DNA from: Mycoplasmatota bacterium
GTDB taxonomy: Bacteria; Bacillota_I; Bacilli_A; Haloplasmatales; Haloplasmataceae
Direction: 5' to 3'
NCBI GenBank assembly: GCA_018394295.1
Contig: CP074573.1
Span: 620,001-684,000 of the forward strand
DNA length: 64,000 bases
Below are positions 25,527 through 34,640 of the stretch, piece after piece (within the stretch, counting starts at the first letter, position 1; each line of letters opens with the position of its first letter). The translations under genes and the position numbers were made by a program. Below the pieces are notes generated by a model that was not told where the DNA came from, ran no database searches, and saw only the letters and a program-made list of their open reading frames with translations.

Positions 25527-26774
25527 ATGTATAATAAAAAATCTATTGAAAAAGTTGAAAAATCAATTTTTGAAGGTCCATTTAAAAAAGTTGTAAATGA
25601 TTATTGTTTATCGAATATACCAGGTACAATATTAAATAATTTTGGAATATCTAGTGAGAAGCAATTACCTGTAGATGTTTTTGGGAGTAAATATAAAAAA
25701 TTTGATAAAGTGGTTTTATTTGTGGTCGATGCCTTAGGTTATTCTGCTTTTGAACGATATTATCATCACTCAAAGTTTTTAAGAAAAGTTGTGAAAGAGG
25801 GTGTTGTTTCAAAATTGACTACGCAATTTCCTTCAACAACAACAGCGAATGTGACAACATTTCATTCAGGGATTCCAGTAAGTCAAAGTGGTGTCATTGA
25901 ATGGTTTTATTATGAACCATTAATTGATGCGGTTTATAGTCCCTTACTATTTAAAAAAGCAAAAGAGGATGATATATTAACCGTAGAAGCTAGTAGTCTA
26001 TTACCAAATAAAAATCTGTATCAAAAGTTAAATGTCGCAAGTTATGTCTTTCAGTATCATTTATATAATGAAGGACCTTTTGGGAAACAGATGCAAAAAG
26101 GGAGTCAATCGATTGGATTTAAGAATTTAGAAGATGGATTAAATCAGTTAAAAAAGGTATTACAAAAAGATGAAAAATCGTATAGTTATTTTTATCATTC
26201 TGATTTCGATTCCATTTCACATCAATATGGACCAAATGCGTTAGAAACAGAAGAATCCTTCATTTCAATATTTAAGTCATTCGATCAATTTTTTGAAGAT
26301 GTCTCAAAGATGGATTTTAAAAACACCCTTTTTTTATTGACAGCTGATCATGGTCAAACAACAGTTATTAAAGAAAATGCAGTTTATATAAACCTAGAAT
26401 ATCCTGAAATCTTACCCTATCTAAAAAAGAACAAAGCAGGTGAATATATTATCCCTTGCGGGTCATTTAGAGATTTATTTTTACATGTTGAAAAAGACCA
26501 TATAGATTATGTCTGTGCTTTTCTTAAAGAAAAATTAGATGGGAAAGCAGAAGTTTATCCTGTAAAGGAAATCATTCAAGCAGGTATATTTGGTGAAGAA
26601 AAACCATCACAAAAGTTTTTAGAACGAGTAGGTGATATTGTTATCTTAGCCTATCAAGACCAAGCGATTTGGTGGTATGAGGAAGATAAATTTTATGTTC
26701 ATCACTTAGGAATGCATGGAGGATTAACGAAAGAAGAATTAGAAATTCCTTTCTTAGTTTATCCTTGTGAATAA
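25527..26774 (+). CDS. alkaline-phosphatase-superfamily phosphodiesterase/nucleotide pyrophosphatase
   Basis: 415 residues. Metal-binding and nucleophile landmarks are in order: VVLFVVDALG (first Asp), FPSTTTANVTTFHSG (Thr nucleophile region), HSDFDSISHQYGP (Asp and His), LTADHGQT (Asp-His) and HHLGMHGGLT (final His). This is the type I phosphodiesterase/nucleotide pyrophosphatase layout. No signal peptide is seen, so it is probably cytoplasmic. The substrate is unknown. It is followed 14 bases on by a small membrane protein gene. Confidence 0.85.
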   Translation: MYNKKSIEKVEKSIFEGPFKKVVNDYCLSNIPGTILNNFGISSEKQLPVDVFGSKYKKFDKVVLFVVDALGYSAFERYYHHSKFLRKVVKEGVVSKLTTQFPSTTTANVTTFHSGIPVSQSGVIEWFYYEPLIDAVYSPLLFKKAKEDDILTVEASSLLPNKNLYQKLNVASYVFQYHLYNEGPFGKQMQKGSQSIGFKNLEDGLNQLKKVLQKDEKSYSYFYHSDFDSISHQYGPNALETEESFISIFKSFDQFFEDVSKMDFKNTLFLLTADHGQTTVIKENAVYINLEYPEILPYLKKNKAGEYIIPCGSFRDLFLHVEKDHIDYVCAFLKEKLDGKAEVYPVKEIIQAGIFGEEKPSQKFLERVGDIVILAYQDQAIWWYEEDKFYVHHLGMHGGLTKEELEIPFLVYPCE

Positions 26775-26788
26775 AGAGGAGAGATGAA

Positions 26789-26953
26789 ATGAGTAAATTA
26801 TTCGCTCTAATTGGTTTTATATTTTCGATTATCTTTTTTTCAATGGTTTTAGGAAGTGCTTTGAATAGACATGTTTGGACAGATTGGGTCAATGTTGTTT
26901 TGACTTTTATGATTACGCTATTTTTTGCTTATTTTTTAAGATATAGAAAATAA
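26789..26953 (+). CDS. small two-helix membrane protein
   Basis: 54 residues, ATG 26789 behind AGAGGAGAG. Two hydrophobic helices (LFALIGFIFSIIFFSMVLG and VNVVLTFMITLFFAYFL) are joined by a short NRHVWTDW loop, with a basic tail RYRK. It is probably co-transcribed with the phosphodiesterase. The family is not recognised. Confidence 0.6.
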   Translation: MSKLFALIGFIFSIIFFSMVLGSALNRHVWTDWVNVVLTFMITLFFAYFLRYRK

Positions 26954-27113
26954 ATTTTCCTTGTAGATTCTATATTATATATTAATTAAGATATAATGAT
27001 TTATTCTTTATTGAATAACTTCTTTATATCTTTTTTATTCAAATAACAAAATTTGAAAAAGTGTTTTAAAATAACATTTAAGTAAAATAATAATGATGGA
27101 AAGGATGATTCCT

Positions 27114-27977
27114 ATGAGTTCATATAAAAAAGTATCACGAATATTAACATTGGTTTTACTAGCTAATCTTTTTATAGCGATTATGAAATTGGTTGTGGGA
27201 TATCTGGTTAAAAGTGAAAGTATATCCGCTGATGGATTACATTCACTGACAGATTCAACCTCAAATATTATTGGACTTATTGGAATTCGGATAGCTTCTA
27301 AACCAGCGGATACTAAACATCCTTATGGTTATAAAAAGTATGAATCCTTATCAGGCTTATTTATTGGAGTTATGCTTATTTTTGTAACTGTAAAAATAGT
27401 TTGGGGAGCTATACAATGGTTTTTTAATCCCTATCAACCAAATATTACAATTGTAAGTTTAATTGTGATGATAATTACTTTAATAATTAATATTACTATA
27501 TCTTCGATTGAATATAAAAAAGCGAAAGAGTACAATAGTGCTATTTTATTATCAGATTCAATGAATACTCGAAGTGATATCTTAGTATCATCAAGTGTAT
27601 TAATAACCATAATCGCAATCAAACTAGGCATATCACCTATAATTGACCCAATATCATCATTAATTGTCGCAGCAGTTATCGTCTATGCTTCAATTGAAAT
27701 TTTTAAATCAACGACGGATGTACTTGTAGATAGAAGAGTTTTAAATCCTGAAAGAATAAAAGAAATTGTTTTGGCTTTTCCTGAAGTAAAATTTGTAGAT
27801 AAAATAAGGAGTCGTGGAAGAAAAGATGAAATTTTTATCGATTTACATATAAAAATTGACCCTGATATGCATATAATGGAATCTCATCGATTAAATCATG
27901 AGATAGAAGAAAAATTAAAAAATGAATTTGATACTAATATTTCATTAATTGCGCATTTAGAACCAAGTGATAAATAA
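27114..27977 (+). CDS. cation diffusion facilitator (CDF) metal transporter
   Basis: 287 residues when started at ATG 27114, eight bases after AAAGGATG; in-frame ATGs 18-21 bases upstream are less well placed. The CDF pattern is present: SADGLHSLTDSTSNIIGLIG, HPYGYKKYESLSG, LSDSMNTRSDILVS, then a C-terminal cytoplasmic domain (VDRRVLNPERIKEIV...DLHIKIDPDMHIMESH). CDF proteins export zinc, manganese or iron in exchange for protons. The second-site His/Asp pair reads N..SD, suggesting altered metal preference. Confidence 0.9.
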   Translation: MSSYKKVSRILTLVLLANLFIAIMKLVVGYLVKSESISADGLHSLTDSTSNIIGLIGIRIASKPADTKHPYGYKKYESLSGLFIGVMLIFVTVKIVWGAIQWFFNPYQPNITIVSLIVMIITLIINITISSIEYKKAKEYNSAILLSDSMNTRSDILVSSSVLITIIAIKLGISPIIDPISSLIVAAVIVYASIEIFKSTTDVLVDRRVLNPERIKEIVLAFPEVKFVDKIRSRGRKDEIFIDLHIKIDPDMHIMESHRLNHEIEEKLKNEFDTNISLIAHLEPSDK

Positions 27978-28069
27978 ATGGTTGAAATAAAGTATTTAAT
28001 TAAATGTTAATGCATAAAATATAAGCAAATGTCATATTTATAATATAATTTGGAGAAAGGATTGATAAA

Positions 28070-28264
28070 ATGAAAGCTTTAGTAAATAAAGATACGTGTA
28101 TAGGATGTGAACTATGTCCTTCTATTTGTCCTGACATATTTAGAATGGATGATGATGGCTTAGCTGTAGCTGAAGATACTGAAATTTCTGATGAATTAAT
28201 GTCAGAAGTTAAAGAAGCAGAAGATTCTTGTCCTGTTGCTGCAATTACAATTGAAGATATGTAA
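28070..28264 (+). CDS. fer: single [4Fe-4S] ferredoxin
   Basis: 64 residues with the cluster motif CIGCELCPSICPDIF and a distant SCPVAAI, the monocluster arrangement of Bacillus-type ferredoxin. The second half-cluster is replaced by a helix. It acts as a soluble one-electron carrier. It stands alone, with GGAGAAAGG upstream and a strong terminator. Confidence 0.93.
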   Translation: MKALVNKDTCIGCELCPSICPDIFRMDDDGLAVAEDTEISDELMSEVKEAEDSCPVAAITIEDM

Positions 28265-28282
28265 AATTTATTACTATAAGTA

Positions 28283-28315
28283 AAAAAGATTTACGAAATT
28301 CGTAAATCTTTTTTA
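28283..28315. terminator. bidirectional terminator
   Basis: AAAAAAGATTTACGAA pairs with TTCGTAAATCTTTTTT. It is shared by the ferredoxin gene and the convergent HAD gene, whose stop lies inside it. Confidence 0.88.
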
Positions 28316-29121
28316 TTATTCAAAATAAACTTTTCAATAACTTGTACAATTCCATCTTCATCATTAGAAGAAGTAATGTATTTAGCCTTATCTTTAACTG
28401 GCTTACATCCATTTCCCATTGCAACGCCTAAACCAACTGCCTCAATTAAAGAAATATCATTATATCCATCACCACAAGCAATTACTTCATTTTTATCAAT
28501 ATTGAGCTTTTTTAATAAAATAGATAAACAATTTCCTTTATTAATCCCTTTTGGCATGCATTCAATGAAGAAAGGCATAGACCTTGAAATAGATAATTGG
28601 TTTTGATACATGGCTTTAAGTTGTATTTCAACATTAGCTAAATGAGTTGGTTCTCCTGTCATTAAACATTTTACACTGGTTGTTTTAAGTGCATCTTTAA
28701 AATTATCAACTTGATTAATTACTAAGTCATTAATTTCAGATTCAATTTGAATGTATTGGTCATTATCTTCTGTTAAGATAGATTGATCATTATAGGCTAA
28801 TAGAGAAGTATTGAGTAGTCTTGATTTATCATATAGTTCTAAAATCGTATTCATATCTAAATAGGAGTCAAAAATGAGTGAATCATCTTTCATATCAATA
28901 ATTTGTCCTCCATTATACGCTAAAAGATAACCACCATATTTCTTTAATTGTAATATTTTGCTTGCTTTAAGTAATCCATGCATGGGTCTTCCTGAAGCTA
29001 AGATTACTTTTATTCCTTTTTCTTGAATTTTGATTAACATATTTTTTGTTTTATCAGGTATTTGATTTTTAGAGGTCATTAAGGTACCATCTAAATCTAA
29101 TACAATGGCTTTATAAGTCAT
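28291..29121 (-). CDS. Cof-type HAD-superfamily phosphatase
   Basis: 276 residues from ATG 29121; a GTG three codons earlier is possible. HAD motifs are present: DLDGTL (motif I), ILASGRP (II), KGNCLSILLKKL (III Lys) and ACGDGYNDISLIEAVGLGVAMGNG (IV). The long cap domain is of the Cof/YbjI type. These enzymes dephosphorylate sugar phosphates or FMN-like metabolites; the exact substrate cannot be told. Confidence 0.92.
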   Translation of the reverse strand: MTYKAIVLDLDGTLMTSKNQIPDKTKNMLIKIQEKGIKVILASGRPMHGLLKASKILQLKKYGGYLLAYNGGQIIDMKDDSLIFDSYLDMNTILELYDKSRLLNTSLLAYNDQSILTEDNDQYIQIESEINDLVINQVDNFKDALKTTSVKCLMTGEPTHLANVEIQLKAMYQNQLSISRSMPFFIECMPKGINKGNCLSILLKKLNIDKNEVIACGDGYNDISLIEAVGLGVAMGNGCKPVKDKAKYITSSNDEDGIVQVIEKFILNNKKDLRIS

Positions 29122-29310
29122 TATGATCACGTTCCCTTTCTACACATAAATCTTATCATATAACATTTTTACAAAAAAGAAAAGACATTTTATAAATTTA
29201 CTATTATATTCTAATGATAAAATCCCAATGAACAATAAATAGTCAATAAAACCTATAATAGAAACACAAAATATGTTATTATAAATAAAAAATAAAGGGA
29301 GGAGAAGAAA

Positions 29311-29859
29311 ATGATAAAAAAAGAACTTCCTATATTAGAATTCGATGAAAGTAAAGTAGCACATATAGAACCAAGAATTAAATCTAAGGTTTCTGTTCCT
29401 AATAGACTTGTTATCACTTTCTTTCGTGAAGTCATTGAGAAATTAGTAGAAGATAAAAAAATTTCTCCTTTAACAGGTTTGCAAGCAGAAGATGGAGAAT
29501 TAGTGATTTATAAATATGTAGATTACGATTGTTTAATTATCCAAGGAAAACTAGGAGCACCTGCATCAGCGGGATTGAATATCGATTATATTAAAGGTAA
29601 GACCTGGACAACGGATGCCTTTTATAGAGAAACCAAAGAGAAAATAAAACTTAGAAAAGAAGAGGGATGTGTAATTGTTGAAATGGAACAATCAGCTCTC
29701 TTGGCTGTTTCGCAATTTAGAGGAATAGAATATGGAGCAATTATCTATGGTGGTGATGATTTATCTAGAGCAGTTTGGGATAATAGAGAGTGGCAATCAA
29801 GAACAGATGTAAGAACCAATTTAATAGATATTTGTCGTGAGATTGTTTTAAAAATGTAA
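29311..29859 (+). CDS. nucleoside phosphorylase-like protein with internal deletion
   Basis: 182 residues from ATG 29311 with AAAGGGAGGAG. It starts KKELPILEFDESK and ends GKTWTTDAFYRETKEKIKLRKEEGCVIVEMEQSALLAVSQFRGIEYGAIIYGGDDL, which is the C-terminal half of PNP/UDP-family uridine-type phosphorylases. The middle, normally 60-70 residues with the phosphate-binding Gly-rich loop, is missing between GKLGAPASAGL and DYIKGKTWTTD. The frame is kept. It may be a dead internal-deletion allele or a repurposed protein. Confidence 0.75.
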   Translation: MIKKELPILEFDESKVAHIEPRIKSKVSVPNRLVITFFREVIEKLVEDKKISPLTGLQAEDGELVIYKYVDYDCLIIQGKLGAPASAGLNIDYIKGKTWTTDAFYRETKEKIKLRKEEGCVIVEMEQSALLAVSQFRGIEYGAIIYGGDDLSRAVWDNREWQSRTDVRTNLIDICREIVLKM

Positions 29860-29894
29860 ATATTGTAAAATCCAAAGTTTTAAATAATTAAAAG

Positions 29895-29923
29895 ATGTTA
29901 TATAAGAAAAATATAACGTTTTT
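29895..29923 (+). terminator. Rho-independent terminator
   Basis: GTTATAT pairs with ATATAAC, followed by seven T. It lies after the phosphorylase-like gene. Confidence 0.65.
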
Positions 29924-29939
29924 TTGATTTATTTAGATA

Positions 29940-30392
29940 TTACAGGATGAAATCATTAAATTGTTTTAACACCTCATCATTTTCTTCAAAGAATACTACT
30001 AATTTACGAATTGCTTGCAAGGTATCTTGACTTAATGTGTGTTCGATTTTCTCTGCCTCTTCTATTAAATTTCCTTTAATATCTAATATTTTAAGAAAGT
30101 GTTCAACACAATTATGCCTATCTAGTAAAGCTTTTCCGAATTCTTCGCCTTGAATTGTTAGTTCAATCGTTCCATATTCAACATGTTTAATTAATTTTTT
30201 GTTAGATAATTTTTTCAACATATTGGATACAGAAGGAGGTTTAACATGAAGGGCATTTGATAAATCATTTACACGTGTGTATTTAGTGGATTGACAGAGT
30301 CTATAAATCATTTCTAGGTAATCTTCTTCATTAGCTGTTAATGCATTTTCTTTCATGTATTCGGAGAATGTATAAAAGCTATCTTTAACCAT
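29940..30392 (-). CDS. DtxR/MntR-family metal-dependent repressor
   Basis: 150 residues from ATG 30392, which has AAAGGAATG at good spacing. It has the winged-helix DNA-binding domain (ALTANEEDYLEMIYRL, VNDLSNALHVKPPSVSNMLKKL) and the dimerisation/metal domain (FGKALLDRHNCVEHFLKIL, EEAEKIEHTLSQDTL), with His and Glu ligands typical of DtxR/MntR. There is no SH3-like third domain. It is divergent from feoA/feoB with operator-like repeats between, so it probably represses iron uptake when iron is plentiful. Confidence 0.9.
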   Translation of the reverse strand: MVKDSFYTFSEYMKENALTANEEDYLEMIYRLCQSTKYTRVNDLSNALHVKPPSVSNMLKKLSNKKLIKHVEYGTIELTIQGEEFGKALLDRHNCVEHFLKILDIKGNLIEEAEKIEHTLSQDTLQAIRKLVVFFEENDEVLKQFNDFIL

Positions 30393-30499
30393 TTTTATCA
30401 TTCCTTTATTTAAACTATTAAATACTATGCTAAATAATCTAGAAATATAGCAATAGCCTATACATTGTTTACAATACTACATATATTGATATTAGTATT

Positions 30500-30532
30500 T
30501 TAGCCAAGACTAACATAATTAGGCTAGGCTAA
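30500..30532. promoter_or_regulatory. two tandem DtxR/IdeR-like operator boxes
   Basis: TTAGCCAAGACTAA (30500-30513) and TTAGGCTAGGCTAA (30519-30532), 19 bases apart. Each resembles the DtxR consensus TTAGG..AGGCTAACC. They lie between the regulator and feoA, just upstream of the feoA ribosome site, in a position to block its transcription. Confidence 0.6.
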
Positions 30533-30554
30533 CAATAAAGGAGATAAAAGAAAA

Positions 30555-30785
30555 ATGCATTATTTAAGTCATATAGATGTTGGTAAGGTTGTTAAAGTTA
30601 ATGCTTTACTGGCGAAGGATTTATTGAAAGAAAGGTTCTTAGCTTTAGGACTGACAAAAGGTGCTAAAGTAGAGGTCATTAGAAAAGGACCCAAAAATAA
30701 TTTAACTGTTTTTGGAATTAGAGGAGCAATGATTGCTTTACGTAGGGAAGAATCTAATTTAATTATGGTAGAGAAGGAGGATTAG
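30555..30785 (+). CDS. feoA: ferrous iron transport protein FeoA
   Basis: 76 residues with an SH3-like fold pattern (VGKVVKVNAL, LKERFLALGLTKGAKVEVIRKGP, VFGIRGAMIALRREESNLIMV) standard for FeoA, a small cytoplasmic partner of FeoB. It ends one base before the feoB start. Confidence 0.92.
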   Translation: MHYLSHIDVGKVVKVNALLAKDLLKERFLALGLTKGAKVEVIRKGPKNNLTVFGIRGAMIALRREESNLIMVEKED

Positions 30786-30786
30786 A

Positions 30787-32900
30787 GTGGGGTTAACAAA
30801 AGATTCGATTAAAAAAAATGCTCTTGTTGATTTGTTTAATATAGATTTAGCAGATAATGAACATTTAATCGCTTTAGCAGGTAATCCAAATACCGGTAAA
30901 AGTACGGTGTTTAACCAATTAACAGGTTTAAATCAGCATACAGGTAATTGGCCTGGAAAAACAGTGACGAATGCAAGAGGGAAATTTAAGCACAATAATC
31001 AAACCTATAGTTTAGTTGATGTGCCTGGTGCTTATTCGCTTTTTGCATCAAGCGAAGAGGAAATAGTAGCCAGAGATTTTATTTGTTTTGGAAATGCTGA
31101 GACAGTTATCGTTGTAACTGATGCAACTTGTTTAGAAAGGAATTTTAATTTAGTTTATCAGGTAATGGAGCTAACTGATAAGGTAATACTTGTCATTAAC
31201 TTAATGGATGAAGCAAAGAAAAAAAATATCACAGTTAATCAATTAGGGATTGAACTCGATTTAGGAATTCCTGTTGTTTTAACTTCTGCTAGAAAAGGAG
31301 TTGGATTAGATAAATTAAAAGATACCCTTGATCAAGTGATTAATAATCAGTATAATTTTCATAATAAAGAAATTAAATATAATGAAGCATTAGAAGAGAA
31401 AATATCATGGGTACAATCTAGACTTGAAGGTAAAATTAATCATATTAAACTTCGTTTTTTGGCACTTCGCATCATCGATGGTGATGATCGTTTCTTTGCT
31501 TCAATGAATCGATTTTTATCAGATGATGAATTAAGTTTGATAAAAGAGATTAGAGATGAAATTAAACAAGAGATTAATCAAGAAGAAATTAGAGAATATA
31601 TCAATGAAATTAATTACAAAGAAGCAGAAAAATTAAAAAATAAATATGTTAAAGAAAGTTCAAATAAGTTTCGAAGAGATCGAAAAATTGATGATATATT
31701 AACTTCAAGAAGATTTGGTATACCAATTATGTTATTACTATTAATTGGGGTTTTCTATATAACTGTTACAGGAGCCAATTATCCTTCTATGATGATAGGT
31801 AAAGCATTATTTAGTTTTGAATCGGTATTAACTCGTTGTTTAATTATATGAATGCTCCGAATTGGTTACATGGTGTATTGGTATTAGGACTATATCGAAC
31901 TCTGGCTTGGGTTGTTGCGGTTATGTTACCTCCAATGGCAATCTTTTTTCCAATTTTTACTTTATTAGAAGACTTAGGGTACTTACCAAGAATTGCATTT
32001 AATTTAGATCATCTGTTTAAAAAAGCATGTGCGCATGGGAAACAATGTTTATCAATGTGCATGGGATTTGGATGTAATGCAGCAGGGGTAATTGGAACTC
32101 GAATTATTGAATCTAAACGGGAAAAAATGATTGCAATCTTAACAAATAATTTTGTGCCATGTAATGGACGATTTCCAACCTTAATTGCTATCGCAACGGT
32201 ATTTTTTGCTTATGTTTCCTATGGAAATTATAATCGGGTAATACCAGCATTAGTAGTTACAGGACTTGTTGTAATTGGAATCATGGTTACACTGATGATA
32301 TCTTACTTATTATCAAAAACAATTTTAAAGGGATTACCTTCCACTTTTACCCTTGAATTACCACCATATAGAAAACCACAACTTGGGAGAGTTGTCTATA
32401 CCTCTATTATTGATCGAACCATATTTGTTTTAGGAAGAGCATTAGTAGTGGCTGCGCCTGCAGGAGTTATCACATGGATTTTGGGGAACACGTTTATTGG
32501 TGATATAAGTGTTATTCAATATATAGCTAACTTCTTAGATCCTTTTGCGAGTTTATTAGGGCTAGATGGTATCATCTTAATGGCATTTATTTTAGGATTA
32601 CCTGCAAATGAAATCGTAATTCCTATATTAATAATGGCTTATATGTCTAGGGGAAGTATGGTTGAGTTTGAAAGTTTAGATTCCTTAAGACAACTCTTAA
32701 TTAGTAATGGATGGACTTATCTTACTGCGATTAATTTACTATTGTTTAGTCTACTGCATTGGCCATGTACTACAACCTTATTAACAATTAAAAAAGAAAC
32801 GGGTAGTTGGAAGTGGACATTTGCTGGATTTATCATTCCAACAGTTGTCGCAATTATTGTTTGTATGATGACAACTGGAATATATCATTTAATTATATAA
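30787..32900 (+). pseudogene. feoB: ferrous iron transporter FeoB, split by a frameshift
   Basis: The first frame (30787-31851, GTG start after GAAGGAGG) has the G domain: AGNPNTGKST (G1), VDVPGAY (G3), NLMDEAKKK (G4), then the linker and first helix. The second frame (31836-32900) has the membrane core: WVVAVMLPPMAIFFPIFTLLEDLGYLPRIAF, CMGFGCNAAGVIGTRII and NNFVPCNGRFPTLIA. Together they equal full-length FeoB, about 700 residues. They meet around ACTCGTTGTTTAATTATATG (31830-31850), where one extra base would read RLFNYMNAPNWL, the expected sequence. So the pieces differ from an intact gene by one base, either a mutation or a sequence error. FeoB is the GTP-driven Fe2+ importer. Confidence 0.85.
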
Positions 32901-32917
32901 ATGTTTAAATTATACAT

Positions 32918-32962
32918 AAAAAAACCTATAAGGTAATTAGTGGTTACTTTATAGGTTTTTTT
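32918..32962 (+). terminator. Rho-independent terminator
   Basis: AAAAAACCTATAAGGTAA pairs with TTACTTTATAGGTTTTTT around a short loop. It ends the feo operon. Confidence 0.85.
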
Positions 32963-33008
32963 GAACTGACTATATTTGTCTATATATATGATATGTTTAA
33001 TTTATTAA

Positions 33009-33596
33009 TTATATAATGAAACTTGTTAAGTAATTACATAATAACAATAATAATAATTGTGAGAAATTAAATAAAAAAACAAACGATGTACTAAATAAAA
33101 ATCCTGTTGTAAATCTTTTTATGTTATTACTGTTGTATTTTGTTAGATGTTGTAAAGTGCCATCTATTATTAAGGGTAATCCCATTAATAAATAATAGAT
33201 ATAGTTATCAATAAAGTAGAAAATGAATGGACAAAAATAGATTCCCACTAATATTCCAGTACATCTAGCACAAATAATAAAATATTTATCTTTTATTCTA
33301 AAACTTCTCGTGACCTTTTGATGACAATTAAAAAAGATTGCTAAATAGTTCTTTTTTATGATAAAACTGAATATTAACAAAACACTCATTATGATAATAA
33401 GCGTAAAAACACCTATAAATAGATAGGTGTTTTTAATATAATTTATTCCATGTAAATAGAATATAACAACATTAATAAGCATGGGTAATATAAAAATCAA
33501 TAGGTAAAGAAAAACTTTTTCTAATTTTGAAAGTTTTATATAAGATAAACACTTACATTCATTATTAATTTTTCTTCCACATGATGTGCAATACAT
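33009..33596 (-). CDS. DUF2085-type membrane protein with N-terminal zinc ribbon
   Basis: 195 residues from ATG 33596 with AGGTGATTTT before it. It starts MYCTSCGRKINNECKC, then has six membrane spans. The DUF2085 signature CHQKVTRSF...ICARCTGILVG lies between the second and fourth. The four Cys/His of that signature may bind metal. The function is unknown. Two small zinc-ribbon membrane proteins follow in the same orientation. Confidence 0.75.
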   Translation of the reverse strand: MYCTSCGRKINNECKCLSYIKLSKLEKVFLYLLIFILPMLINVVIFYLHGINYIKNTYLFIGVFTLIIIMSVLLIFSFIIKKNYLAIFFNCHQKVTRSFRIKDKYFIICARCTGILVGIYFCPFIFYFIDNYIYYLLMGLPLIIDGTLQHLTKYNSNNIKRFTTGFLFSTSFVFLFNFSQLLLLLLCNYLTSFII

Positions 33597-33646
33597 AAAA
33601 TCACCTAGTGTCATTTAACTATTTTATAAAGTTGATATAATTTAAG

Positions 33647-33955
33647 TTACATTTGAAATAATAAGCCACCTGAAATTAATATAAATACAAATATAATATA
33701 AATAATCATAATGAAAACTCCCAAAATAGCACTAATTAAAGCACCAATACCAGCAGCTTTTGCTGTTTTTGGTTTTTGATCCATCCATAATAAATAGATA
33801 ACAAGACCAGCAACTGGAACCAAGAAACCTAATAGACCCCATAAAAAACCTCCATTATCTTTTCCAGTTCTTATCTGTTTTGTTGAAACACCACAATTTA
33901 AACAAACTGCTTGAATTCTATCAACTTCTTTACCACAATTTGAACAATAAGGCAT
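33647..33955 (-). CDS. small zinc-ribbon plus two-helix membrane protein
   Basis: 102 residues with MPYCSNCGKEVDRIQAVCLNCGVS at the N-terminus, a hydrophobic GFLWGLLGFLVPVAGLVIYLLW, a charged QKPKTAKAAGIGALISA loop and a second hydrophobic stretch to the end. It is closely similar to its neighbour at 34040-34327, so the two arose by duplication. This superfamily (zinc-ribbon, DUF4190-like) is widespread without a known role. Confidence 0.8.
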   Translation of the reverse strand: MPYCSNCGKEVDRIQAVCLNCGVSTKQIRTGKDNGGFLWGLLGFLVPVAGLVIYLLWMDQKPKTAKAAGIGALISAILGVFIMIIYIIFVFILISGGLLFQM

Positions 33956-34039
33956 TATATTTCACTCCCCTAAATTAATATAATATATTTTTTATTGAAA
34001 AAAAGACTCGTGTATAAACGAATCTTAAATTCTTAGATA

Positions 34040-34327
34040 TTAAGCTGCTCCTGCAGCTGCAGCTAATAAGATAACATAGAAGAAAACCCCTAGAATAACA
34101 CTTACTAAGGCACCAATACCAGCAGCTTTAGCTGTACGAGGTTTTGTTTCGTTCCAAACTAAGAATAAAACTAGACCAACAACTGGGATACAAAATCCTA
34201 ATAACCCCCATCCAAATCCTCCATTATCAACTACATAAGTATCGGACGAATTAATAGATGCACCACAGTTTAAACAAACTGCTTGATTATCATTTACTTC
34301 TTTACCACAATTATTGCAAAATGCCAT
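34040..34327 (-). CDS. small zinc-ribbon plus two-helix membrane protein, paralog
   Basis: 95 residues from ATG 34327. It starts MAFCNNCGKEVNDNQAVCLNCG and shares GGFGWGLLGFCIPVVGLVLFLVW and the PRTAKAAGIGALVS loop with the gene at 33647-33955. The tail ends AAAAGAA. GGGATGTGG precedes the start. Confidence 0.8.
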   Translation of the reverse strand: MAFCNNCGKEVNDNQAVCLNCGASINSSDTYVVDNGGFGWGLLGFCIPVVGLVLFLVWNETKPRTAKAAGIGALVSVILGVFFYVILLAAAAGAA

Positions 34328-34333
34328 ACCCAC

Positions 34334-34640
34334 ATCCCTTTCTAAATATTAATTAATTTTATAATAACAAAGAAGGAAATATTTGTCAATTTAATATCTA
34401 GTAAATTCCATCTATTTCGACAAAAAAATACAATTTCAATGTTAGTAAGTAATCAAAGTCAGTTTCATAAAAGTGATACAAACGGTTATCTATCAAATAG
34501 ACATTAATTAATAATATGCATATCTACTAGATGAAAACTAATTTATATTTCTTATATATTAATTTTTTTAAGTGAAGACAATTATTTCGACAGATTTTTA
34601 TATAATTATTCCGTACAATAAAGATAAGGAGTGACTGATA
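34334..34640. other. intergenic region without a supported gene
   Basis: About 300 AT-rich bases between divergent genes. Nothing longer than about 15 codons with a ribosome site is seen. It must hold promoters for both flanking genes, but no clear consensus pair is visible. Confidence 0.6.

Noticed and set aside
34334-34640. A hidden small gene in the 300-bp gap
   Set aside because: No open frame beyond about 15 codons with a ribosome site on either strand.
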